From Gammaproteobacteria bacterium (GTDB taxonomy: Bacteria > Pseudomonadota > Gammaproteobacteria > Steroidobacterales > Steroidobacteraceae), in contig RFTM01000119.1 in assembly GCA_009923475.1 (NCBI GenBank), positions 1 through 6,059 of the forward strand: 6,059 nucleotides of DNA. Reading direction: 5' to 3'. A model generated the notes under the pieces. The model saw only the letters and a program-made list of their open reading frames with translations, was not told where the DNA came from and searched no databases. Positions 1 to 6,059 of this stretch are shown piece after piece. How positions within the stretch are numbered: position 1 is the stretch's first letter; every line of letters begins with the position of its first letter. A program made the position numbers and the translations under genes.

Positions 1-240
1 TTCATCATCATCTTCTATTTCCTGCTGATCCGCCCCCAGCAGAAGAAGGCCAAGGAGCACCAGGCGATGCTGGCGGCGCTCTCGGTCGGCGACGAGGTCG
101 TCACCGCCGGCGGCATCGTGGGCAAGGTCACCGCGATCGGCGAGGGGTTCGTCACGCTCGAGGTGGCGCCCGGCGTCAACCTCAAGTTCCAGAAGTTCCA
201 GGTGAGTTCGCTCGTGCCCAAGGGCACGCTGAAGGGCTGA
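1..240 (+). CDS. yajC: YajC, Sec translocon accessory subunit (5' end missing)
   Basis: Partial gene: the frame is open from the first base and ends at TGA 238-240, giving 79 residues. E. coli YajC is about 110 residues, so roughly the first 30 lie outside the window. What is visible starts inside the single membrane helix (FIIIFYFLLIRPQQKK), followed by the cytoplasmic domain with VGDEVVTAGGIVGKV and the C-terminal LVPKGTLKG, all typical of YajC. YajC is a small inner-membrane protein that joins SecD and SecF in the SecDF-YajC complex attached to SecYEG. It is not essential in E. coli, and its exact role is unclear. The next gene, secD, starts 3 bases after its stop, and its ribosome binding site lies in the last YajC codons, so the two are surely co-transcribed. 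Identification is firm from motifs and order. Confidence 0.96.
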   Translation, partial: FIIIFYFLLIRPQQKKAKEHQAMLAALSVGDEVVTAGGIVGKVTAIGEGFVTLEVAPGVNLKFQKFQVSSLVPKGTLKG

Positions 241-243
241 TCC

Positions 244-2115
244 ATGCTCGAGTTCCCGCGCTGGAAGTATTGGCTGGTCGCGATCGTGCTCGTGGTCGCG
301 ACGCTGTTCGCGCTGCCCAACGTGTTCGGCGAGGACGCCGCGCTGCAGGTGGTCCGCAAGGACCGCGGCGCGGTCACCGAAGACTCCGCGCGTTCGGCCC
401 GGGACCTGCTCGCCGCGGGAGGCGTCACCGTCACCCGCAGCTACATCGACCAGGGCCGCCTGATGCTGCACTTCAAGGCGGTGCCCGAGCAGCTCAAGGC
501 GCGCGACATCGTCAACGAGCAGCTCGGCAAGGACTATGCGACGGCGCTGTCCTTCGCGTCGCGCGCGCCCGACTGGCTGCGCGCGGTGGGCCTGCGCCCC
601 ATGCCGCTCGGCCTCGACCTGCGCGGCGGCCTGCACCTGCTTTATCAGGTCGACGTCGATGGCGCCGTCGCGCAGCTGCTCGAGGTCCACGAGCAGGATG
701 CCCGCCGCGCCCTGAGCGGCGCCGGCCTGCAGTTCGTCGACGTCAGCCCGGTGGCCGTCGATGCCGCCAAGCCGAACGGCCTGCGGGTGCTTTTGCCGGC
801 CGGCGGCGACGCCGAAGCCGCGCGCGCCGCGCTGCGCAAGGTCATGCCTGACCTCGTCTACTCCGAGACCCGTGGCGCCGACGGCCCGGCCGTGCAGATG
901 CTGCTGACCGCGACGCAGCTCAAGGAGCGCCAGGACTACGCCATCCAGCAGAACCTCACCACGCTGCGCAACCGCGTCAACGAGCTCGGCGTCTCCGAGC
1001 CCGTGGTGCAGCGCCAGGGCGTCGACCGCATCGTCGTGCAGCTGCCGGGCGTGCAGAACTCCGCCGAGGTCAAGGACATCCTCGGCAAGGTGGCGACCCT
1101 CGAGTGGCGCCTGCAGGACCTGCAGAACAGCGTCTCCGACGCCGTGCAGCGCGGCCGTGCGCCGATCGGCTCCAAGCTCTACCAGAACGGCCCGGGCGGC
1201 GGGCCCGTGCTGCTCAAGCGCGACATCATCGTCACCGGCGACCAGCTGATCGACGCGGTGACGGCCGCCACCGAGCAGGGCCCCGGCGTCTCGATCACGC
1301 TCGACTCGGCGGGCGGCGAGGAGATGCTGCGCACCACCCGCGCCAACCTCGGCAAGCCGATGGGCGTGGTGTTCATCGAGCAGCGCCGCGAGGAGATCGA
1401 CGTCGGCGGCCGCAAGGTGCAGCGCGACGTCAAGGAAGAGAAGGTCATCAGCGTCGCCACCATCCAGGGCGTGTTCTCCAACAAGTTCCAGATCACCGGC
1501 CTCAGCGTCGGCGAGGCGCGCGACCTCGCGCTGCTGATGCGCGCCGGCGCGCTGGCGGCGCCGCTGTTCGTGGTCGAGGAGCGCGTGGTCGGCCCCGCGC
1601 TCGGCCAGGAGAACATCCGCAAGGGCGTCACCGCGCTCGTCATCGGCATGGCGCTGCTGTTCGTCTTCATGGCGGTCTACTACAAGACCTTCGGCATGGT
1701 CGCCAACCTCGTGCTGCTCGCCAACGTGGTGCTGCTCGCGGCGCTGCTGACCATGTTCAAGGCCGCGCTGTCGCTGCCCGGCATCGCCGGCATCGTGCTC
1801 ACCGTGGGCATGGCGGTGGACGCCAACGTGCTCATCTACGAGCGCATCCGCGAGGAGCTGCGCAACGGGGTCACGCCCCAGACCGCCATCGCCAAGGGCT
1901 TCGAGAAGGCGTTCTCCGCGATCGCCGACTCCAACATCACCACGCTCATCGCCGGCGTCGTGCTGTGGGCCTTCGGCACCGGGCCGATCCGCGGCTTCGC
2001 GGTCGTGCTCTCGCTCGGCATCCTCACCTCGATGTTCACCTCGCTGCTCGGCAGCCGCGCGCTGCTGACCCTGATGTACGGCGGCGCGCGCCGTCCGCAG
2101 AGCCTCTCGATCTGA
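244..2115 (+). CDS. secD: SecD, protein translocase subunit
   Basis: SecD works with SecF as a proton-driven RND-family partner of SecYEG. It pulls or holds exported chains on the periplasmic side after SecA has pushed them through. At 623 residues it matches the family (E. coli 615). The first membrane helix is at about residues 8-27. A large periplasmic region (about 30-455) contains LGLDLRGGLHL (122-132), the NxLRxRVNELGV block (237-250) and VQLPG (265-269). Five further helices lie at about 461-480, 484-505, 510-530, 562-582 and 585-605. GMAVDANVLIYERIREE (522-538) is the signature of the fourth helix; its Asp526 corresponds to E. coli D519, the acidic residue tied to proton use. The start ATG is supported by GAAGGG (231-236), 7 bases upstream, and by the usual N-terminus MLEF..W..W. 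No frameshift or missing motif is seen. Identification is certain. Confidence 0.98.
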   Translation: MLEFPRWKYWLVAIVLVVATLFALPNVFGEDAALQVVRKDRGAVTEDSARSARDLLAAGGVTVTRSYIDQGRLMLHFKAVPEQLKARDIVNEQLGKDYATALSFASRAPDWLRAVGLRPMPLGLDLRGGLHLLYQVDVDGAVAQLLEVHEQDARRALSGAGLQFVDVSPVAVDAAKPNGLRVLLPAGGDAEAARAALRKVMPDLVYSETRGADGPAVQMLLTATQLKERQDYAIQQNLTTLRNRVNELGVSEPVVQRQGVDRIVVQLPGVQNSAEVKDILGKVATLEWRLQDLQNSVSDAVQRGRAPIGSKLYQNGPGGGPVLLKRDIIVTGDQLIDAVTAATEQGPGVSITLDSAGGEEMLRTTRANLGKPMGVVFIEQRREEIDVGGRKVQRDVKEEKVISVATIQGVFSNKFQITGLSVGEARDLALLMRAGALAAPLFVVEERVVGPALGQENIRKGVTALVIGMALLFVFMAVYYKTFGMVANLVLLANVVLLAALLTMFKAALSLPGIAGIVLTVGMAVDANVLIYERIREELRNGVTPQTAIAKGFEKAFSAIADSNITTLIAGVVLWAFGTGPIRGFAVVLSLGILTSMFTSLLGSRALLTLMYGGARRPQSLSI

Positions 2116-2134
2116 CCCGCCGGAGCCCACGCAC

Positions 2135-3073
2135 ATGGAATTCTTCAGCGCCAACAGCAAGGTCGCCTTCATGGGCACGCGCAAGGCCTGGTACGGGGTC
2201 TCGGCGGTGCTGTTCCTGGTGTCGCTGGGCGCGCTGTTCACCAAGGGCCTGAACTTCGGCGTCGACTTCACCGGCGGCATCACCGTCGAGGCGAAGTTCT
2301 CGCGCGAGGCCGACCCCGAGTCGCTGCGCGGCGCCTTGGAGCGCGCCGGCTTCAAGGACGTGCAGGTGCAGAACTTCGGCTCCTCCCGCGACGTGGCCGT
2401 GCGCCTGCCGCCGCCGGCCGCCGGCCAGACGCCCGACGCGCTGCGCTCCCGCATCGAGGGCGTGCTGAAGGCCGCCGATGCCCAGGTGCAGATCAGCCGC
2501 CTCGAGGTGGTCGGCCCGCAGGTGGGCGCGGAACTGCGCAACTCGGCGGTCGTCGCGCTCGTGTCGACGCTGGTGCTGATCTTCATCTACGTCTTCTTCC
2601 GTTTCCACGCGTGGCAGCTGTCGGCGGGCGCCATCATCGCGGCCATCCACGACCCCGTCATCGTGCTCGGTTTCTTCGCCGTCACCGGCATCGTCTTCGA
2701 CCTGTCGGTGGTGGCCGCGCTGCTCGCGGTCATCGGCTATTCCCTGAACGACACGGTGGTGGTCTTCGACCGCATCCGCGAGCGCTTCGAGACCAACAAG
2801 CGGCTCGCGCCGCCCGAGGTGCTCGACCAGTCGGTCAACCAGACCCTCTCGCGGACCATCATGACCAGCCTCACCACCCTCATCGTGGTGGTGGTGCTGC
2901 TGCTGCTCGGCGGTCCGGTGCTGCACGGCTTCTCCATCGCCTTGGTGGTCGGCATCCTGGTCGGCACCTACTCCTCGATCTACATCGCGAGCTCGGTCGC
3001 CCTCGACCTCGGCCTGGACGCCGAGGCCCTGTTCCCGACCCGCAAGAAGCTGGCGATCGACGACCTGCCCTAG
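2135..3073 (+). CDS. secF: SecF, protein translocase subunit
   Basis: SecF is the second half of the proton-driven SecDF motor in the inner membrane. The protein has 312 residues (E. coli 323). The first helix is at about 17-36, followed by FGVDFTGG (41-48), then a short periplasmic domain (about 50-135). Five more helices lie at about 137-155, 163-182, 185-203, 244-262 and 266-288. The GYSLNDTVVVFDRIRE block (201-216) carries Asp206, and LSRTIMTS carries Arg240. By alignment from memory these match E. coli D213 and R247, both linked to proton conduction. ATG 2135 is chosen because GGAG (2122-2125) sits 9 bases upstream and the N-terminus MEFF.....FMG is typical. The gene follows secD by 19 bases in the same operon. 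The short hydrophilic tail (about 298-312) is normal. The fifth helix contains a run of four Val and four Leu. Confidence 0.98.
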   Translation: MEFFSANSKVAFMGTRKAWYGVSAVLFLVSLGALFTKGLNFGVDFTGGITVEAKFSREADPESLRGALERAGFKDVQVQNFGSSRDVAVRLPPPAAGQTPDALRSRIEGVLKAADAQVQISRLEVVGPQVGAELRNSAVVALVSTLVLIFIYVFFRFHAWQLSAGAIIAAIHDPVIVLGFFAVTGIVFDLSVVAALLAVIGYSLNDTVVVFDRIRERFETNKRLAPPEVLDQSVNQTLSRTIMTSLTTLIVVVVLLLLGGPVLHGFSIALVVGILVGTYSSIYIASSVALDLGLDAEALFPTRKKLAIDDLP

Positions 3074-3099
3074 GGCCGGTCTGAAGTCTCCCTAGCGGC

Positions 3100-3114
3100 G
3101 GGGCGCTCCGCCCC
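3100..3114 (+). other. GC-rich hairpin after secF
   Basis: GGGGCG (3100-3105) and CGCCCC (3109-3114) form a perfect 6-bp stem around a CTC loop, 27 bases after the secF stop. There is no T-tract behind it; the next bases are CCTACAATC. It is therefore not a standard intrinsic terminator. It could weakly stabilise the 3' end of the secF transcript or be chance in a GC-rich gap. The lower arm shares its C-run with a second possible pairing to the ribosome binding site downstream. Confidence 0.35.
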
Positions 3115-3116
3115 CC

Positions 3117-3122
3117 TACAAT
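3117..3122 (+). promoter_or_regulatory. Possible sigma-70 -10 box for the permease operon
   Basis: TACAAT differs from the TATAAT consensus at one position and is the only AT-rich hexamer in the secF-permease gap. A start about 6-8 bases downstream would fall near the GAAA at 3127-3130, giving a leader of roughly 25 bases that still includes the ribosome binding site. No recognisable -35 box lies 16-18 bases upstream (AGCGGC at the 17-base position), so the assignment rests on the -10 alone. The change in function from secretion to amino acid transport across this gap fits a separate promoter. Confidence 0.45.
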
Positions 3123-3139
3123 CGGCGAAACCGTTCCTG

Positions 3140-3146
3140 AGGGGGG
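3140..3146 (+). promoter_or_regulatory. Strong ribosome binding site of the APC permease
   Basis: AGGGGGG lies 6 bases before ATG 3153 and fixes that start. It is perfectly complementary to CCCCCCT at 3111-3117, so a longer transcript running through from secF could fold it away. Confidence 0.7.
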
Positions 3147-3152
3147 ACCGAC

Positions 3153-4643
3153 ATGGGCCTGCGCATCAAGCCGCTCGACGATATTCTGGCCACCGCCGAG
3201 AAGAAGAGCCTCAAGCGCTCGCTCGGCGCCTTCCAGCTCACCATGATGGGCATCGGCGCCATCATCGGCACCGGCATCTTCGTGCTCACCGCTGAGGCGG
3301 CCCAGAAGGCTGGCCCCGGCATGATGGTGTCGTTCATCATCGCGGGCTTCGTCTGCGCGGTCGCGGCGCTCTGCTACGCGGAGCTCTCCTCGATGGTGCC
3401 GGTCTCCGGCTCCGCCTACACCTACTCGTACGCCGTCCTCGGCGAGGCCATCGCCTGGATGGTCGGCTGGGCGCTGGTGCTCGAGTTCGCGGTCGCGGCG
3501 AGCGCCGTGTCGGTGGGGTGGTCGAACTACTTCGTCGGCCTCATGGAGCGCTCCTTCGGGATCGACCTGCCTGAGGCCTTCACCAAGGGCCTGTACGCGG
3601 GTGGCCTCATCAACCTGCCGGCGGCGACGATCGCGATGCTGGTCACGGCGCTGCTCGTCATCGGCACCCGCGAGAGCGCGACGGTGAACTCCGTCCTCGT
3701 CGCCATCAAGGTCGTGGCCTTGACGGTGTTCGTCATCCTCGCGGTGCCGGTCATCAACGGCGCCAACTTCCAGCCCTTCGCGCCCAACGGCTTCCTCGAC
3801 ACCACCGGGCTCGGCGTCGGCGTCGCCGGCGCCGCCGCCTCGATCTTCTTCGCGTATGTCGGTTTCGACGCCGTCGCGACCGCGGCCGAGGAGACCAAGA
3901 ACCCGCAGCGCAACATCCCCGTCGGTCTCATCGGCAGCCTCGCCATCTGCACCGTGTTCTACCTGCTGGTGGCGGCGGGCGCGGTCGGCGCGATGGGCGC
4001 GCAGCCCGTGTCGGATGCATCGGGCATCCCCTTGTCGCCCGGCAGCGAGGCCTTCAACGCGGCCTGCGCGCTCGAGGCCAACAAGAACCTGCTCGCCTGC
4101 AGCGACGAGCCGCTCGCGCATGTCCTCGACATGATCGGCTGGAGCAAGGTGGCGCAGCTCATCGGCCTCGCGGCCTTCCTCGCGCTGCCCTCGGTCATCC
4201 TGATGATGCTGTTCGGCCAGACCCGCATCTTCTTCGTGATGGCCCGCGACGGCCTGCTGCCCTTCAACGAGACGCTCTCGAAGGTGCACCCGAAGTTCGG
4301 CACCCCGTACATCGTCACCATCATCACCGGCGTCGCGGTGACCGTGTTCGCGGCCTTCTTCCCGGTGGGCGTGCTGGCGGACATCTCCAACAGCGGCACG
4401 TTGTTCGCGTTCCTGATGGTGTCGCTCGGGGTGATGGTGCTGCGTCGCCGCGAGCCGGACCGTCCGCGCCCGTTCCGCACCCCGGCCATCTGGCTGGTCG
4501 GGCCGCTCGCCTTCGCGGGCTGCGCGTTCCTGCTGTTCTCCTTGCCCATGACCACGCAGCTGACCTTCCTCAAGTGGACGGCAGCGGGCCTGGTGGTCTA
4601 CCTGCTGTACGGCTATCGCAAAAGCCCGCTGGCGGGCAAGTGA
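3153..4643 (+). CDS. APC-superfamily amino acid permease (CAT/YfnA-like)
   Basis: Inner-membrane amino acid carrier of 496 residues with about 12 predicted helices, the APC fold. TM1 carries the unwound-helix motif GIGAIIGTGIF (33-43), the substrate-binding element of the family. It is followed by AGPG, CYAELSSMVPVSGSAYTY (74-91) and the TM6 block AYVGFDAVATAAEETKNP (234-251). Lys186 in TM5 (VAIKVVAL) matches the lysine that replaces the second sodium ion in ApcT and GkApcT, so proton coupling is likely. The closest family is the bacterial cationic-amino-acid-transporter-like group, but the substrate cannot be read from sequence; neutral or cationic amino acids are both possible. Oddities: the TM7-TM8 loop (about 280-326) is long and contains Cys305 and Cys316, and the usual GWDL of TM3 reads GWAL. 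The start is set by AGGGGGG 6 bases upstream. The DAACS symporter follows after 18 bases, so both are probably one operon. Confidence 0.92.
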   Translation: MGLRIKPLDDILATAEKKSLKRSLGAFQLTMMGIGAIIGTGIFVLTAEAAQKAGPGMMVSFIIAGFVCAVAALCYAELSSMVPVSGSAYTYSYAVLGEAIAWMVGWALVLEFAVAASAVSVGWSNYFVGLMERSFGIDLPEAFTKGLYAGGLINLPAATIAMLVTALLVIGTRESATVNSVLVAIKVVALTVFVILAVPVINGANFQPFAPNGFLDTTGLGVGVAGAAASIFFAYVGFDAVATAAEETKNPQRNIPVGLIGSLAICTVFYLLVAAGAVGAMGAQPVSDASGIPLSPGSEAFNAACALEANKNLLACSDEPLAHVLDMIGWSKVAQLIGLAAFLALPSVILMMLFGQTRIFFVMARDGLLPFNETLSKVHPKFGTPYIVTIITGVAVTVFAAFFPVGVLADISNSGTLFAFLMVSLGVMVLRRREPDRPRPFRTPAIWLVGPLAFAGCAFLLFSLPMTTQLTFLKWTAAGLVVYLLYGYRKSPLAGK

Positions 4644-4661
4644 CGGGGCGGGCGCGCTGAC

Positions 4662-5990
4662 ATGGCGGGGGCCTCCGACCCGCAGCTCGCCAACCGGATC
4701 CTGCTCGGCCTGGTGATCGGCGCCGTCGCGGGCGCCGTCACGCTGCTTGTCGGCGCGGCTTCGCCCGCGGTGCTCGAGGGCGCGCGCTGGGTCGCGACGC
4801 ATGTCTTCGACCCGCTGGGGCAGGTCTTCCTGCGGCTGCTCTTCTTCGTCGTGATGCCCTTGGTGTTCGCGTCGCTGGCGGCGGGGGTGGCGCAGCTCGG
4901 CGACCTCGCGCGGCTCGGGCCCTTGTCGGCGCGCACCTTCACGCTGTTCTTCCTCAACATGTCCATCGCCTGCATGCTCGGGCTGGTCATGATGAACACC
5001 CTGCAGCCGGGGTCGGTCATCGACGCGGACACCAAGTCGCGCCTGATCTCCGAATATGGCAGCGCCTCCGGCAAGCTCATCGAGAAGCAGGCGGCGCAGC
5101 CCGACATGACCTTCGCCACGATCGTCGACATGTTCATGCCGCGCAACCTGGTCGGCGCCATCGCGGGGCACGACCGCGCGGTGCTCGGCGAGGTGCTGCC
5201 GCTGATCCTGTTCGCGATCCTGGTCGGCGCGGCCGCCATCCAGATGGGCGGGCGCCGCCGCGAGCAGCTGCAGTCGGGGCTCGAGCTCATCGGCGAGCTC
5301 ATGACCGGCATCGTGCGCTTCGCGCTCAGGCTCGCGCCTTACGCCGTGCCGGCGATGATCTACAGCGTCGTGGTCAAGGTCGGCTGGGACATCCTGGTCG
5401 CGCTCGGGCTGTTCGTGGTCGGCTGCCTCGTGGTGATGGTGCTGCACCTGTTCGGCACCATGTCGGTGTGGCTCCGGTTCCTGTCGCGCTACCGGCCGGT
5501 CGACTTCTGGCGGCGCATCCGGCCGGTGCTGTTGACGGCGTTCTCCACGAGCTCGAGCAGCGCTACGCTGCCCGCGGCGCTGGCCTCGGCCCGCGACGAC
5601 CTCGGCATCCGTCCCACCACCGCCGGCTTCGTGCTGCCGCTGGGCACCACCATGAACATGGCGGGCACGGCGCTCTACGAGGGCTGCGTGGTGCTGTTCG
5701 TGGCGCAGGTGTTCGGCATCCACCTCGACTTCGGCCAGCAGCTGACGCTGCTGCTGCTGGCGGTGCTGGGCGCGGTGGCTGCCGCCGGCATCCCCGGCGG
5801 CTCGCTGCCGATCATCGCCGGCCTGCTCATCACCTTCGGCATCCCGCCCGAGGGCATCGGCATCATCCTCGGCGCCGACCGCCTGCTCGACATGACGCGC
5901 ACGATGGTCAACGTCGGCGCCGACATGGTGACCACCGCGGTGGTCGATTCCCTGGAGCACGGACGGGCGGCGGGAGGTCCTGCGGCATGA
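4662..5990 (+). CDS. Dicarboxylate/amino acid:cation symporter (DAACS, glutamate/aspartate type)
   Basis: A 442-residue member of the SDF/DAACS (GltPh, EAAT) family, secondary carriers that move acidic amino acids or dicarboxylates inward with cations by an elevator motion. HP1 has the serine-rich TSSSSATLP (296-304), TM7 has NMAGTALYE (332-340), the HP2 tip is AAAGIPGG (373-380), and TM8 reads DRLLDMTRTMVNVGAD (406-421). Asp410, Arg413, Asn417 and Asp421 match GltPh D394, R397, N401 and D405. R397 binds the substrate side-chain carboxylate and D394 the amino group, so glutamate or aspartate is more likely than plain succinate (DctA lacks this set). The canonical NMDGT reads NMAGT, and TM3 reads FFLNMS where GltPh has YYLLTS, so the third sodium site looks dismantled. 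The start gives a normal short N-terminus, but the ribosome binding site is weak (GGGGCGGG about 10 bases upstream); coupling to the permease 18 bases before is plausible. Confidence 0.93.
   Translation: MAGASDPQLANRILLGLVIGAVAGAVTLLVGAASPAVLEGARWVATHVFDPLGQVFLRLLFFVVMPLVFASLAAGVAQLGDLARLGPLSARTFTLFFLNMSIACMLGLVMMNTLQPGSVIDADTKSRLISEYGSASGKLIEKQAAQPDMTFATIVDMFMPRNLVGAIAGHDRAVLGEVLPLILFAILVGAAAIQMGGRRREQLQSGLELIGELMTGIVRFALRLAPYAVPAMIYSVVVKVGWDILVALGLFVVGCLVVMVLHLFGTMSVWLRFLSRYRPVDFWRRIRPVLLTAFSTSSSSATLPAALASARDDLGIRPTTAGFVLPLGTTMNMAGTALYEGCVVLFVAQVFGIHLDFGQQLTLLLLAVLGAVAAAGIPGGSLPIIAGLLITFGIPPEGIGIILGADRLLDMTRTMVNVGADMVTTAVVDSLEHGRAAGGPAA
5973..5978 (+). promoter_or_regulatory. Ribosome binding site of the gene at the right edge
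   Basis: GGAGGT, a near-perfect Shine-Dalgarno sequence, lies 8 bases before ATG 5987 and inside the symporter's last codons. With the ATGA overlap it is the main support for calling a real gene there. Confidence 0.7.
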
Positions 5991-6059
5991 GCGCGGCCGG
6001 CGCGCTGCGCTGGCCGTGGATCCTGCCCGGCGTCGCCTGGGCCGTTCTGGCCTTCGCGT
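5987..6059 (+). CDS. Start of an unidentified gene, probable membrane or exported protein (3' end missing)
   Basis: Only 24 codons are in the window, with no stop. ATG 5987 overlaps the TGA of the symporter as ATGA, and GGAGGT sits 8 bases upstream, so translation is probably coupled to the symporter and the gene belongs to the same operon. The visible N-terminus starts MSAAGALRWPW and continues ILPGVAWAVLAFA, which looks like the beginning of a membrane helix or an uncleaved signal anchor just after a single basic residue (Arg8). It is rich in Trp (three in the first 18 residues). That is too little to name a family. An integral membrane protein is the most likely reading, but a periplasmic protein with a signal peptide cannot be excluded. 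Confidence 0.7.
   Translation, partial: MSAAGALRWPWILPGVAWAVLAFA

Noticed and set aside
270..851. A 193-codon + strand frame inside the 5' half of secD
   Set aside because: Composition is almost only Arg, Ala, Gly and Pro, typical of an off-frame reading of GC-rich DNA.
1104..2252. A 382-codon open frame on the + strand inside secD
   Set aside because: Arg/Ala/His-rich shadow of secD in another frame, running into secF; there is no separate motif, and secD is intact over this stretch.
2885..2908. Trinucleotide run (GTG x4 then CTG x3 and CTC) as a microsatellite
   Set aside because: It codes for Val4-Leu4 in the fifth helix of SecF, where such residues are expected; it is explained by strong codon bias.
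3100..3114. Hairpin as an intrinsic terminator for secF
   Set aside because: The stem is only 6 bp and no T-tract follows, so the key second half of the signal is missing.
2880..5960. A 1026-codon open frame on the minus strand across secF, the permease and the symporter
   Set aside because: Its translation is extremely rich in His, Arg, Asp, Glu and Gln with no domain-like hydrophobic pattern. It lies opposite three well-identified genes and reflects the scarcity of stop codons on the reverse strand of GC3-rich genes.
1..6059. Search for a mobile element, CRISPR array, tRNA or foreign island
   Set aside because: Base composition and codon use look uniform throughout, and no inverted-repeat ends, direct repeat arrays, transposase motifs or tRNA-like cloverleafs were seen.

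Overview
This is a very GC-rich stretch (about two thirds G+C or more by eye, with third codon positions almost all G or C) from a Gram-negative bacterium. All genes lie on the + strand and are tightly packed. The yajC-secD-secF order, the separate SecD and SecF proteins, and SecF motifs such as YSLNDT followed by FDRIRE point to Proteobacteria. My tentative placement is a gammaproteobacterium near Xanthomonadales or a similar high-GC lineage. This rests on remembered family sequences, not on a search.

Layout: positions 1-240 hold the 3' end of yajC. secD (244-2115) starts 3 bases after yajC stops, and secF (2135-3073) follows 19 bases later. These three form the classical accessory operon of the Sec translocon, which uses the proton gradient to help finish protein export across the inner membrane. 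A 79-base gap (3074-3152) then carries a GC hairpin, a possible -10 box and a strong ribosome binding site. After it comes a second set: an APC-family amino acid permease (3153-4643), a glutamate/aspartate-type DAACS symporter (4662-5990) 18 bases later, and the first 24 codons of a further gene (5987-6059 and beyond) that overlaps the symporter stop by ATGA. No stretch over 300 bases lacks a gene. I see no RNA genes, mobile elements, CRISPR arrays or long repeats.

The secretion operon and the transporter operon look functionally unrelated. The two carriers probably serve amino acid uptake together: a proton-coupled APC permease and an acidic amino acid carrier. Most of the window is ordinary housekeeping sequence, and I found no convincing new multi-gene system. 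The best leads are (i) the DAACS symporter, which keeps the substrate-binding residues but appears to have lost three of the five residues of the third sodium site; (ii) a long TM7-TM8 loop in the permease with a cysteine pair; and (iii) a possible structure in the secF-permease gap that could hide the permease ribosome binding site only in read-through transcripts.
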